DNA from: Anarhynchus alexandrinus
Lineage: Eukaryota > Chordata > Aves > Charadriiformes > Charadriidae
Direction: 5' to 3'
Length of the DNA: 64,000 nt
Assembly (NCBI GenBank): GCA_008711295.1
Contig: VUYV01000407.1
Coordinates: 452,829-516,828 of the forward strand
Shown: piece by piece, positions 45,185 to 57,347 of the stretch
Layout of the letters: every line of letters begins with the position of its first letter
Numbering within the stretch: the first letter of the stretch is position 1
Translations under genes and position numbers: made by a program
The notes under the pieces: model-generated
The model's database searches: none
Told to the model about the DNA's origin: nothing
What the model saw: the letters and a program-made list of their open reading frames with translations, nothing else

Positions 45185-47552
45185 CAAGGTGGTGGAGAGG
45201 TGGCTGGGCGAGGAGGTAGAAGGGTTAGCATTATTGTGAAGGTTTGGTTGTTGTTTGTAGTCTGTTGGCTTGTGAAAGCTCTGGCGACAGTATGATATGT
45301 GCGTGGAAGTAGTGAAGCAGAAGGGCGGCTGACAAACCTTGTCCTTCCCCTTGTGGTTTTATGTAAAGAATGTTTGGAACAACCTGCAGCTTCAGAGCAA
45401 AGCCCTCTCGTGTGTTCATTTCCTTGCTCGTTTTAATGCTCTCAGTAGGAGGAAGAACTTGGTGAGCAGGACACAAGGTAAATGTGATAAGGTCAGTTGC
45501 TGATGACACTTCATCTGTCAGCTGCTGTGCTTGAATTTCTATATACAACTCGCGGGGCACAATCCCTCGTTGTCATAGGATAAAATTGGTTACAGAAAAA
45601 GGGTGTTTCCATGCAGAGCAAATGTCATGTCTCGCTGTGTGGTGCTAACCTGATGCTCCCTGCTTCCTTGCTCCTTCTGTCCACAGTGTTTCAGTCAATC
45701 TTCAACCCAAAGCAATGGTTGGGTTCCAGCTACGCATCGATGAGGTTGTTGCCCACGGTGCATCTATACTCTGGCTATATTGGGGGGAAAAAAGCAAGGG
45801 TCAAAAATTGTTTCCAATTCAGTAATCCAAAAGGGGTATTTCCTACCCCTTAAAGAAAAAAAAAAAACAAACACCAAAACAAACATAAGAGTAAAGAGGG
45901 CAGCCTCCTCCCAAAGCCAGACTCACCCTACCTGTTCCAGGCGGCCGGTTGGGGATCCGGCCCTCTGCGCCCCGGCGGCGATTGTGAGCGGGTAACACGC
46001 CGCGGTGCAAAGGGGATAGGCAGGGAAGAGCTCTCCAGCTGACTTCAGAGGCTTCTAATCAAAAAGCTTAATAGGAAGCAAATAAAATGAGATCGAAAAA
46101 ATCAAAGAGCATTAAAGAAAGCCCTGGGTGAAATTTCCAATGGATGGCCTTTCCCCCCAGATTTTGTAGGGAAAAGGCTTTAATGCATGTCCTGCTTTGA
46201 GGCTCGTCTTTCATCGCAGACAGAGCTGGATTTTCCGTTGAGCATCCTCCTAACAGGGCTGAAGGTACCAACCCCAGCACCTCCTCTGCGCACGGGGCCC
46301 GGCAGATCTTCCCAGGCACTGCGTCCTGAGGTATACGAGCAGAAAGGGGGGTTTTGTTTGGTTTTTTTCTTTTCTGCTTCTCTTAAACCAGCAGGCCAAC
46401 AGGCATCTGTATTTCATCCAGAATATTGTCTGTTTGTTTGGAGAATTTGGTATGGCTTAAAGTCCAAGTTTTCTTTGGATCAGGCCTTTAGGATTTGGTT
46501 TGATTTACTTCCAGTGACACTACTGAAACGTAGCTTCCTTCTCCTTTTTCCATCTCTGCCGACCTGCTAAGTTAAAATAAACATTATGTTTTGATGTATT
46601 TCTTTATTTATTTTACTTACCGCAGAGGCAAGAATGCGGAGTGAGAAACTTTGATTGAATTTCGAGCGTAGTCAGATTAGCTAGGACAGGTGCCAGGCGG
46701 CTTTGGTGCCCGTGTTGCTTGGGATGTCGGACTTGTGTTTTTAGGCTGGTTTTTCCCTGTCCGCCTCTGAGTCCTCAGCAAAGAGAGTTTTATTACGGCC
46801 GTGTCTCCATGCGCACTGTGCAGGCAGGTTCGACAGGACCGTGGTGGTGGTGGTGAAATAAGCCTTTGGCACAGCAGTGAAGCAACTGCGCTCTTCAAAA
46901 ACACAGACCAGGACAGCGATGGTCTTGCTGAGCACGGATGGGATTTTTGTGTCAAGCGTGGTGCTAAAATAGGAAGGATCATGATTGTATGTCATTGCAA
47001 AAAATTTCATCTGTTCTCAGGTGTTGCTTGGTTCTTGCTGAGGTGTTTGGGTGTTTCTAAGCCTGGACGAACAGCGGACACGTGCAGTACACAAAAGCGG
47101 GGCATCCTGGGCACTGCGGATTTAAGGAACTTGTCCAAATTCATGCACAGGGTTTAGTTCCTGTGCTGGGAACGGGACCCACCCTGCACGCCGGGCCTGT
47201 GCAGTTGCTGTGCACGCAGTGAAGGCCAACAATTGTGAGTCTATAAATTGCAGCAAACAAAGATGACCCATTTTGTCCCCCAGCTGCACGGCTTTAGATA
47301 AAAAAGGCCATAGCTCGGGGATGCTCCTGAGCAGCAGCCAGCAGGGCATGTCCTATGTCCCATGGAGGCACACGGCTGCTCTCCTGCTCCCAGGTCCCTG
47401 AGGGGTGCTTGCAGGCAGTGTGCGAGCAGGTTTTGTGGCACACTGGTACAGCGGGTGTCCCCGGTCCCTCGGTGTTCCCTGGGTGCTGGTGGCCAGAGCG
47501 TGCTGTGCTGTCAGCCTGGGGGTGTGTGGAGGCGGAGGGGTTGGATTTCATA
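45185..47552. other. Unannotated non-coding DNA
   Basis: Unique-looking sequence of about 2.4 kb with an A-run near 45.86 kb. No gene or interspersed repeat was recognised. Confidence 0.5.
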
Positions 47553-47654
47553 CAATCACAGAATGGTTTGGGTTGGAAGGGACCTTAAATATCATCTAGT
47601 TCCACCCCCCTGCCCTGGGCAGGGACACCTCCCACCAGCCCAGGTTGCTCCAAG
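47553..47654 (-). mobile_element. CR1 LINE, 3' fragment on the left flank of the assembly gap
   Basis: CAATCACAGAATGGTTTGGG leads into about 100 bp of the antisense CR1 3' end, stopping at GGTTGCTCCAAG just before the gap. The next five bases, AGATC, are not CR1. Confidence 0.9.
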
Positions 47655-47659
47655 AGATC

Positions 47660-47703
47660 NNNNNNNNNNNNNNNNNNNNNNNNNNNNNNNNNNNNNNNNN
47701 NNN
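47660..47703. other. Assembly gap (44 N)
   Basis: A run of 44 undetermined bases between two CR1 pieces in opposite orientation. The true length is not known from the sequence. Confidence 0.98.
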
Positions 47704-47748
47704 GTCCCTTCCAACCCAAACCATTCTCTGATTATGTGATTCTATGAT
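47704..47748 (+). mobile_element. CR1 LINE, extreme 3' end in plus orientation
   Basis: GTCCCTTCCAACCCAAACC followed by ATTCTCTGATTATGTGATTC is the sense 3' terminus with tail. Only 45 bases are visible; the rest must lie in the gap or be lost. Confidence 0.85.
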
Positions 47749-47904
47749 ATCCAATATAAATCTCCCCTCTTCCAGTCTGAAGCCAATACCCCTCGTCCTA
47801 TCACTCCATGCCCTTGTAAAAAGTCCCTCTCCAGCTTTCTTGTAGGCCCCTTTCAGATACTGGAGGGGGCTCTAAGGTCTCCCCGGAGACTTTTCCAGGC
47901 TGAA
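47749..47904 (-). mobile_element. CR1 LINE, internal antisense fragment
   Basis: ATCCAATATAAATCTCCCC through TCTCCCCGGAGACTTTTCC corresponds to the inner part of the 3' region in minus orientation, a section that would lie further along a copy such as 47553-47654. The two could be one CR1 split by an opposite-strand CR1 insertion. Confidence 0.9.
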
Positions 47905-50390
47905 GGTGGCCCTGGGACAGCCCAGCATGGGTGTACTGTGGAGCTCCCAGGAAAGGCGTAATTGCTTCACAGTAAATTGCGATGAGTGTTGCCTTTAACC
48001 TAAACACCGAGGTTCGCTGGTTTTGGCAGCTGGAGATGAAACTCGTTTGGAGCTGGAAGCGGCAGAGGGTGTTGTTACCGAGCTCCTGCCTCTCTGCTGC
48101 TCCGGACCCGAAGCGCCCGGATTTTGCTCCAGGCAAGAGCTTCTTCTCCTTCTCCTTTGCTGCTGGTTGCTTCTGCCCACATGGTACAGTGCGGAGTGTG
48201 CCGCGAGCTCGGAGCACCAGTGAGGAGGGATGATATAAACCGGTCTTGTTTTAAGTACTTATATTTTTTTGACATTTGGGAGCCAGCCTGTGGTCCTGGA
48301 GCGAGCAGGGGGCCTCTGGTATTATTTTAGTTGAACTAAATTTTGAATAATGTTGTACCAGTATAAAGGGTGGGGTGTGTTTATTTTGGGAGGATATACT
48401 GTGAATAATAATATTTTGCCCTCATTTAGCCTATTTAATATATGGATTAAAAAAAAACCAAACAAAACAACAAAACCCAACATGTTAATGAATTCATGCA
48501 GTAACTAGGAAGGGAACAAGCAACTGGGCTTGGTGAACAAACACACAGAAAATAATCGCATAATGTAGATTGAAGTGGGGGATCTAATGTATTTTATCCA
48601 GGTTAGGAATTACAGCAATATTGCACAGGTGAAAAAGAGATTGGAAAGAGTTAATTGACTTACTCAGAGCCTCAGAATTCAGAGGGGAGTTTGGGGATGC
48701 GGTCCCTGAGCTTTGTGCTTAAATTTCTGAAACAGGTACCCTTGGATGGTCACCAAGCTGAAGGATCCACAGATCTCTGCTTGTTTCTTACATTTCAAAG
48801 TCAGCCCTGTATAAAGGAGTTAATGGGAAAAAAAAGGAAATAAATTCAATATACTTTTTTTTTTTTTTTTTGCTTTTCTTGAAGGGCTCCCTCTCTTCCA
48901 GAAAGTCCCTTTACAAACAGCCATGAGTAACAGGAGTTGCAAGCTGTAGGAAAGCTGACTGGTTGCACCCGCACTATTTCCAGCTACACTTATGTGTTTC
49001 CTTTTTTCGATGTATTTCCCCGAACAAAGGCTGACCGGTCTGTAGTAAGGCCCTGTGAGGACAGTGCGTTTCACGTCTCCGCGATATGCTTCTCAGAGCA
49101 TTATGCCTTATTTTAGGGCCAAGGGAGCTGCACAGGGAAGGCTTTATGAGTTTGGGGCAGAGCGGAGTTCAAGATTTTACTGGATTTTCATGCATCAGTA
49201 ACTCAACGCACAATTTTCCCAAAGTCTTTCCCTTCATATCCAGGATGTTCAATACAATGGTCCATGAACATCTTTGCAGAAGGAGGAATTTGGGTTTGTT
49301 CAAGGCCGGGCTGCATAAACTCTGTCTGTATCTCCTGGTTCTTCCCGCAGAGCTGGGCTGGCCCCAGGCAGCTGGGAGAGGCAGGAACCGCCTGTGTAAG
49401 CTCATTGGGGTTTCTGTGATTCTTCTTTCCTAATTTTAAATGCTCCTGTGTCACTGAGCCCGTGTGGTCCATGGAGATAAATGCTTGGGAAATCAGTCCC
49501 AATTCCCTCCAGGAATCTGTCCTCTTCAGGAGAGCAGAGCCCAGGGCTTTCAGGGCAGGGGAGAGGGAGCGTGCCAGCAGGGGGATGCTGTAGGTAATTC
49601 CTGATGGCAGTAATGTTTTCAGTGTTGTTCCATTTGGAAATTGCCAAAACCTTTCCCTGGGGGAGCAGGTCTCTGACGTTGAAACCCACCGCCAGTAATG
49701 GGCTCGTTTCCCTTCACTTCTTCTCAGGGACATCCCCACAGTAAGTCGATGTATCCCACGGATCTGCAGACTATAAGCTAAAAACAAACAAACAAAAAAG
49801 TTTTAAGAGCAACATAGGACACACGCAGGTCGCACATATTTTGTTTATCAGTGCTGGATTACCCCTGTGACGCCGTAAGGGGAAAATAAGTTTTCATAGG
49901 GAATTTGAAGAAAAAGTGGGAATTGCCTGACAGCACTGAACTTTCTTTAAAAATTCATATTTCTGCATGTGATTATTTCTGTTTATCATCTTTCTGGTAA
50001 GAATTATTTTAATTATCACAAAATATAGTGCAGCGCCGGACAGGACAGTGCTGAGTCTGAAATTTGCCCTGGCTCTACTTTCTTAAGGTATTGAACAGAG
50101 AAGCTGTTCCTCCAGCTTAAGAGAGAAACACTCTCTCTATGTATTCTTTCTGCAGGCAACTAATTGATTTCTTCATGGTAATGCTTGGTGGACCTTGCTA
50201 TGGTGGTAAACACAGTTTGAATTGTTCTCAGAAACATGACTTTTATGTCTGTTTTGCAGACACATGGATTATCTGTTCAGGTCTTCTCTCAAATAATTTA
50301 TTTTTTCCTCCCCAGATCTGCTCACAAAAGCTGTTGTTGGTTACAAACCAGTCTGACTTTGCTATAAGGAAAGGCTTGAGAACAGGGTTT
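47905..50390. other. Unannotated non-coding DNA
   Basis: Contains a T-run near 48.86 kb and otherwise unique-looking sequence. No gene was recognised. Confidence 0.5.
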
Positions 50391-50489
50391 CATAGAATCA
50401 CAGGATGGTTTGGGTTGGATGGGATCTTAAAGATCATCGAGTTCCAACCCCCCTGCCCTGGGCAGGGACACCTCCCACCAGCCCAGGTT
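50391..50489 (-). mobile_element. CR1 LINE, short 3' fragment
   Basis: CATAGAATCACAGGATGG and about 80 bp of the 3' end, stopping at CAGCCCAGGTTA. A strongly truncated insertion. Confidence 0.95.
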
Positions 50490-51400
50490 ATCCGGACAGG
50501 GTTTGCTCAAACCCCCGTAGGGCTACAGCTTCCCTGGGAAGTGCCCGATTAAAGATGAAACCAGAGTAATTATGGTCACTGGTTGGTTTGCTGTGATCCT
50601 GTTTTGGGGGGTCAGGCGTGACAGATTTTGGGGGAAAATTGGGATGCTCTGACAAGGGAATTTTTTTCCCAAGGTTTTTCTGGAGGATTGTATATCTATA
50701 GGCTCTCCTGCAACACCTTGGAATACTCGGAAGCAATCAGCTAGTTATTAAGATGAAAATCCTTTAAAATATCCAATTTTTTGCATTTTTCTGGGCTGGT
50801 CTCATGTGCTGCTGGTGTTATTTATCTGCACCGCAGCGCTGCCCCAGAGCCCCGGGCAGGGCTCCAGGTCTGTCGAGTCTCCCGTGGTGTTTGGGAGACT
50901 CGGGCTTTTCTTTGCCCGTCTCACGCTCCCTGCGTGGCACTGGCATCCGCCGCGGCTCCGGGAGCCCATATGCCGGGCTCAGCTGGTCGACGGATCTGAG
51001 ATCCTCCATCTCCTCTGCATGGGCTCTCGGGGCGGGAGGGAGCAGCCATCGCTCGGCGCCGGGTGCAGCCGTGCTGCGTGTGCCGCATTGTGCACGTCCC
51101 GGTGGCTTGGCAACACTTTGAAAAATCTTCTTTTAAAAAGATCCTCTGATAAGGTACCAAGGGAGACGACTGATCCCTCGGCGTGGGGCTGCAAGAGAAG
51201 AGCTGTGCTCCTGGTTTGCGTTGTTGTCACTGGAGTGTCATTGGTAGCACTGTGAACCCAGACTCATCCCAGTTGTGTCATTTGGAGACAGGTTCACCAC
51301 CTAATTCACTTTGAAAATCACTTTCTCTTCTGTTCCTATAGAAAGCAATAACAATTTTACTCTTTATAACTACTGTACTATTTACTACTGCTCTAGCCTT
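50490..51400. other. Unannotated non-coding DNA
   Basis: About 900 bases, GC-rich between 50.82 and 51.07 kb. Overlapping open frames in three phases there are typical of GC-rich DNA and show no domain. No gene is supported. Confidence 0.45.
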
Positions 51401-51582
51401 CATAGAATCATCACAGAATCACAGAATGGGTTAGGTTGGAAGGGACCTTGAAGATCATCCAGTCCCACCCCCCTGCCCTGGGCAGGGACACCTCCCACCA
51501 GCCCAGGTTGCTCCAAGCCCCGTCCAACCTGGCCTTGAACACCTCCAGGGATGGGGCAGCCACAGCTTCTCTGGGCAACCTG
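51401..51582 (-). mobile_element. CR1 LINE, short 3' fragment
   Basis: CATAGAATCATCACAGAATC leads into the young-subfamily 3' region and ends at TCTGGGCAACCTG. The flanks share a TTTACTACTNCTCTA-like word (near 51381 and 51598), which may be a decayed target-site duplication, although this AT-rich DNA repeats such words by itself. Confidence 0.95.
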
Positions 51583-52633
51583 TTTACTTTATTTACTTTA
51601 TTACTACTCTACTCTTGCACATAGCTGAGGTGAGCAGCTCCAACAGGAGATGCTGTCCTGGGGGAGCACACCAGCCCCACGGCTGGCTGGGGTCCATTCC
51701 TGTCTGACCTCATCAGCGCTGGTGGCTGTCACACCAGGGGTGCGAGGGGGTGACAGGGGGACATCCCCGTCTATCGACTTTGCCGTTTGCTTCTGGCTCG
51801 CAAATTTTGTCTAATCGTGTTTTGAACCTGCTGGTCTCAGCTGCCACAGCAGCCTCCTATGTGGCAGGCTCTGGAGAGTCACTCCCCGCTGTGCCAATAA
51901 ATACTTTATTTTCTCTATTTTAAACCAATCTCCTACTGTTTTGGAGTGCCCGCTGGTTCCCATACGGCAGGTTTTGCTGACTGACAGCTCTGTCTTGGCC
52001 TTAACTGCTGCCCAGGGATATTTTTTTCTAGAAATAACCATCGTCTTCTGTCTAAAACATGAATTTTGGATTGTTTTCCTGAATTTCACCTTAAAACCCT
52101 CCTACGCTGCACTTTAGGTAATTATGTACTATTTTGGATCTCATCTTAATTCCTTTATTGGATCTAACTCTTAGCTGATTCGCACTAATCGCTCTTAGTC
52201 AACAGATACATGGGTGGGAGGAAAGGGTGGCTCAGGTATGATAAACATCACAGCCCTGTCTGAGGGACTGCAACACTCCACGCTTCAAACTGATATTGAT
52301 GGGTAAGACAAATTTTTCGACGGTGAGAATAAACCTAGCAGCCCCCTGAACCCTGCAGATGCTGTCCCAGCTGCAGACCAGCAGCTGTCACCTTTGCTGG
52401 GCGTCACTGGGAGCGCTCGGTATCAATGGCATCAACTCGCCAACTTGGCGAAGCAGCAGCTTTTGTGTTGTCCTGAATTTCAAAGCCAAAACTATAATTC
52501 AGGGGGAAGGAAGAGACGTAAGAGCGCAGTGCCACAAAAGAGAGATGATGGTGCTTTGCACCTTGATTAAAATAAACCAAAACGTGACCACTTTTCACTT
52601 GTGGCACTGTGCTGTAGCAGTGACTCAAACAGG
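51583..52633. other. Unannotated non-coding DNA
   Basis: Unique-looking sequence of about 1.05 kb. No gene was recognised. Confidence 0.5.
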
Positions 52634-53355
52634 ATCACAGAATTGCAGAGGGGTTGAGGTTGGAAGGGACTCCCGGAGGTCATCTGGTCCAACCCTTGGA
52701 GGTCATCTGGTCCAACCCCCTGCTCAAGCAGTGCCACCCAGAGCCAGTTGCCCAGGACCGTGTCTGGATGTTTTTTGCATATCTTCAAGAATGGACGCTC
52801 CCCAACCTTCCTCGGCAACCTGTGCCAGTGCTCAGTCGCCCTCACAGTAAAAACAGTGTTTCCTGATGTTCAGAGGGACCTCCCTGTGACTCAGTTTGTG
52901 CCCATGGCTGCTGGTCCCGTCACTGGGCACCACTGGAAAGAGCCTGGATCCGTCCTCTTTGCACCCTGCCTTCAGGTGTTTCTAGACATTAATATGATCC
53001 CCCCGAGCCCTCTCAGCCTTTCCTCATACATGAGATGCTCCGGACCGTGTGGTCCTTCATTGGACTCTATCCACTCTGTCCATGTCTCCTGTGTAGTGAG
53101 GAGCTCAGCACTGGTCCCAGTACTCCAAGTGTGGCCTCACCGGCACTGAGCAGGGGGGAAGGATCCCATCTGGCAATACTTTGGGTCATGCAGCCCAGGA
53201 CATCATTTGCTGCCTTTGTAGCAAGGGCACATTGCTGCCTCACGTTCAACCTGGTGTCCACCAGGACCCCCAGGTCCTTTTCCACAGAGCTGCTTCCCAG
53301 CTGGGTGGATGCCATCACATATTGGTGCCTGGAGTTGTTCTTCCCCAGGACTTTT
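52634..53355 (-). mobile_element. CR1 LINE, older diverged subfamily, ~720 bp
   Basis: Tail remnant ATCACAGAATTGCAGAGGGG, then a 3' region of a different type (AGGTCATCTGGTCCAACCC, CCTGCTCAAGCAGTGCCACC). The far end on the minus strand encodes the ORF2 C-terminal part: SSSVEKDLGVLVDTRLNV and QQCALATKAANDVLGCMTQS, with a second frame carrying [18 protein letters not shown]. Divergence from the other copies and several frameshifts point to an old insertion. A 21-bp block near the 3' end is duplicated (52675-52718). Confidence 0.95.
52675..52718. repeat. 21-bp direct repeat inside the CR1 3' region
   Basis: GGAGGTCATCTGGTCCAACCC occurs twice, 23 bases apart. It could be slippage in this copy or a subfamily trait. 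Confidence 0.9.
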
Positions 53356-56300
53356 TTTTCAGGGATCTGAAACAAGAGCAAGCTCTGAGCATGGTACAGA
53401 CTTTTTATTTTTAACTTAGCAATTATAAATCTGGAAAACTGGTGGTTGAGGAACTGAAGAGAATATCACCTTTGGAAGAAGGTTCGTTCCCCTGAATTCA
53501 GGCATAAGGTGAAGCTGCTGTCTCTGCTGGTCACCTTGATGCCATCGTTGCCATCAGTGGGATGGTGGCACCTCTGGAGGACAATTTATTGCAAGTAAAT
53601 GTCTCTCAGAGAACAAGAGTGTTCCTTGGGGTGCTGTGTCTCTCCATGGTCCATGAGGGGAGCCCAGATGCTCAGGCTGGACGAGGTCTCTAACTCCCAG
53701 GGGACTACGGTGAGCTGAAGCAAGTGTATTCAGTGGGTGCAATGTCATTAGAATAATGATAGACATTTAGGAACTTGTTTGAGCTCCTCATAACTTTATT
53801 TCGTGCTGCTTCATGAAACACTTTGTGCTCTTTTGTGTTTTTTCATCTGGACGGGACAGTTATAAAATGTTTCAGCCACGTTCAAAGTTACATGAACCGA
53901 ATTTTCAAATGGGATCATAAAACATTTGCGTATTTCAAATTTGAAGTTTATGTTGGGTTTTCTTTTTTTCCTGTAATAACATTGATGGATATACAAAATT
54001 CTGCATGTTTCTCACTCTTCTAGGACCATTGGTTTCCTGTGCTCCTCAAACTCATTCAGAATTTCCTAAATACTGGATCAACTCAGTCGATTTGGGGCAG
54101 TGTATAAATGGGATTCCTTCAGATGTCCATTTTGTGCCCAGTTTTCCAAGCCTTTAAAATTAGACATGGTGACTTGAATTAAGTTCATGAATTATTAAAA
54201 TAAAAATAAATACATTTTTAGAAATTAATAAATAACTAAATTAAAATTAAAATTAAAAAAAAAAAATAAATTGGGGAGGTATAGAATGGCTCTTTCCAGG
54301 TTGTTACGATCAGGCATGGGGTATAGAAAAGTGAGAGTCTAATCCCAAGAGGTGCATAGGGACGCCTTTTAAAAATCAATTTTGGGAGAAATCAAAGAAG
54401 ATGACTTGCAACGTAAATCAGACTGTAGTCTTTGACTCCCAAAAGAGTAAATGACAGGGGGAAACACGGGCCTGAGGGGCTGTTATCCCTGCGAGTCTGA
54501 ATTCTCATCCCAAAATATCTTTTATAGGCACCGAAGAATACCCTGGAGGATGTAAACTGGCTATTTCATTCAGAGCGAAGTTTATAAATAGAAAGGGAAT
54601 AAGTAAATACACTGTATTGACACAAGGGCATCTTTGTTGAGTATTTTTCATGCCCACTGGCAAACTGCCTACGCCGTGCCAATTCAGTCGCACCGACAGC
54701 GAGCGAGTCAAGCCTCCCTACGAGTCGCAGCAGCCACGGTAAATGTTGGCGATGAAAAGGCCAGTGCGGTACACGCGCCGGGCTTTGTGGCCGCTTTGGA
54801 GCGTAGCGTGGAGACCAGCAGGTTCCCTGGCACGGGTCTGGGGCACTTCGAGCCTGTGCGGGAGGAGTCCATGCCTCGCGCTTGTCTCTGCGTCTGTGGG
54901 GGCTTGCGGAGAGAGCGAGGACCTGGGAGGAAAGTTGGAAGAAAAATAGTTGTGCGGAAATCTCAAGGTGATAAAGGGGTTTGTGTGTGTCGGCTGATGC
55001 CTTTCTTCATGGAGGGCCTAAGTTCTTCAGTAAGATGAATGAAATGATTCGATAATGAAGTGGTTTGATACTCGGTGTCAGTGTGGATGGCAGAGGCTGG
55101 ACCTGACCGTAGCTTAATAACACCTTTCCCAATCCTGTTTGTTTGGCATTTTTAATGAGAATTTTATTTCAGTGTTGTTCCTTGTCTATGGTTTGTGTTG
55201 CGTCTTGTTTACTAGATAGTTTAGGAAATAATTAACAAAAACCTTTTCACGGAGTTTCTCCTACTAGATGAACACCCAAAGAGTATTTCTGCTGACTTCT
55301 TTTCTTTAAAACAGTGGTTTTCTGTATTCTTTTTTTGTTTTAAGACACTCCCCCCCCCGCATGAATTTTCCAATAGAGGTGTGGACCCTCTGCAAAGAAT
55401 ATGCCCCTAAACTTGCTTTTCGTTCACAACCCGTGATCCCTTGTTGCTTCCTGACCCACAGGTTGAAAGCTTTTATAGCCAGGACAAAATTCTACCAAAA
55501 AGCTAAAACTGTCTGAAGAAGCGAGCAACAGATAGAGTGAAGCAAATTTTTAGTTGCTTTTTATGCATGTTTTTGTGCTGCCAAAGAATGGTGTATCTTT
55601 GTGTGATGTATTTTGTGTAGATTTTGCCAGTGATGTGTGAATTGTGTTCCACCTGTTTTGACTTTTAAATCCGGCTTTGTCTGTGTTGATACTATTACAT
55701 GTTATTTATAGCGCAAAGTACTTCATATGAGCTCAGACATTGTCTAATGTCTAAAGGACAATGACTGTTTCAGAAACAGTTCTCCCACATTTTCCCCCAT
55801 CCTTAGTTTTTCTCTCCATGTTATCCTGCTGTGCATCATAGATATGCTCAGGAACAAGCTGGATCTTGTCTGCTTAACGGATAAACCCACTTTAAAATGT
55901 GACTTTATGGAAATGTCACATTGACATTCGCCAGATATCAGGACTCTCCGATAGATTTTGATTTACCAACTTCATCTGAACTAAGTTTTATTGATACTTA
56001 CTCCCAGCAGCTCCGTGGACCCAGTAAGGCCCCAGGTGGTGACATACTGGGTCGTGGTTCATCAGCACCGTTTTGTCCCTAATGCTCAGAGCTGAACGTG
56101 TTCTTTGGCTTCTGAAAATCAGCATATGTGTCCTTACTGCTGGGCAGGTTTTGTGGCTTGCTCACAATCTTTTAAAATATTTTTTAATGATTTGGGTGCC
56201 ATAAGGGCAGAATTTGGCTCAGAGAGTCTTTATTCCACTGTTACAAAGATCTGGTCAAGAAAGAATAAAACGTCTCTCACTGAATTAGGGGTTAAATGGG

Positions 56301-57059
56301 GTTTGGGCTTGCTGCGATCCCGCACGTTCAGAGCTGCCATAGGCACTTCTCAACCCAGAGCTGCCCTCGGACCTGCCCCTCGCCCAGGGTGTGACGGTAC
56401 AATCCTGCAGTTACCAAATTTGATGCCACAAAGCAAGGGTTCACGTTTCAGATGAAGACACACCAGAGGGTTCTTATCTCATACAAATGGTCGCCTTAAC
56501 ACAAAAACATGTAAAAGAAACAAAATCTGATTCTTCCACGTTCCTTTGGAGTGATATACTCCCAGTTTTGTGAAGCATCGGGGACCTCTGCAGATAAGAC
56601 AGCACAGTCGATTCAATCAGAGCATCCTGCGCTGAGGGTGAACGTTTGCTGTCTACAGTGCTGTGCTCGTTCAGCCAGCGATGGGCAGCCATGCAGCAAA
56701 GTGGTGGGTGAGTTAAACTGTCCCCCCCTCCTCCTGCTTCGCTTGTCCCCCTTGTTGAGGTGTCGGGAAGCAGACACATGATGACCTGTTGGATTTCTTG
56801 GGTGCAGCACGCTTGCCATTCCATTGCTGGTCCAAGAGAAGAGTGATGTAAGTGAGACTGAGGGACTTGGTTTGTGCATCTTTTCCTGGCTGGGAACTGT
56901 AAGAGGTCATCCCTCCTCTGGCTGCTCCCTCACCTCTCCCCTGCCTCCCCCTGTAACGTGGCCTGAGCATAAGAAGGTTATTAATTTTCTACACAGGATT
57001 TTTCTATGCAACATAGATTGTGGAGAATTTACAATCTTGTACTGAAAGACTAAGCTTTT
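53356..57059. other. Unannotated non-coding DNA
   Basis: 3.7 kb of mainly AT-rich sequence including an A/T low-complexity tract at 54.19-54.27 kb, and a GC-richer part at 54.7-54.92 kb with multi-frame open readings. No gene or CR1 was recognised. Confidence 0.45.
54190..54270. repeat. A/T-rich low-complexity tract
   Basis: About 80 bases made of ATTAAA, AATAAA and TTAAAATT words with a final 13-A run. Confidence 0.85.
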
Positions 57060-57347
57060 AGAATCATAGAATCATTATGGCTGGAAAAGACCTTTAAGAT
57101 CATCAAGTCCAACTGTTATCTACGTCTACCAGGCCCACTTCTAACCCATGTCCCTGAGCACCATATCTAGATGGCTTTGAAATACATCCGAGGATGGCTA
57201 TTCCACCACTTCCCTGGGCAGCCTGGTCCAATGTTTCATAACCCTTTCAGCGTAGAAGTTTTTCCTAATGTCTAACCTAAACCTCCCCTGGCGCAACTTG
57301 ACGCCGTTTCCTCTTGTCCTATTGGTTGTAACTACTGAGAAGAGACC
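57060..57347 (-). mobile_element. CR1 LINE, same 3' type as the 27664 copy
   Basis: AGAATCATAGAATCATTATGG, then AAGTCCAACTGTTATC and TTTCATAACCCTTTCAGCG. The minus strand keeps [20 protein letters not shown] and [13 protein letters not shown], the end of ORF2. It is more diverged than the 27664 copy and stops after GAAGAGACCAAT. Confidence 0.93.

Noticed and set aside
50806..51255. A 149-codon plus-strand frame
   Set aside because: GC-rich DNA with competing frames in all phases and no motif. The hydrophobic end is not a convincing membrane segment.
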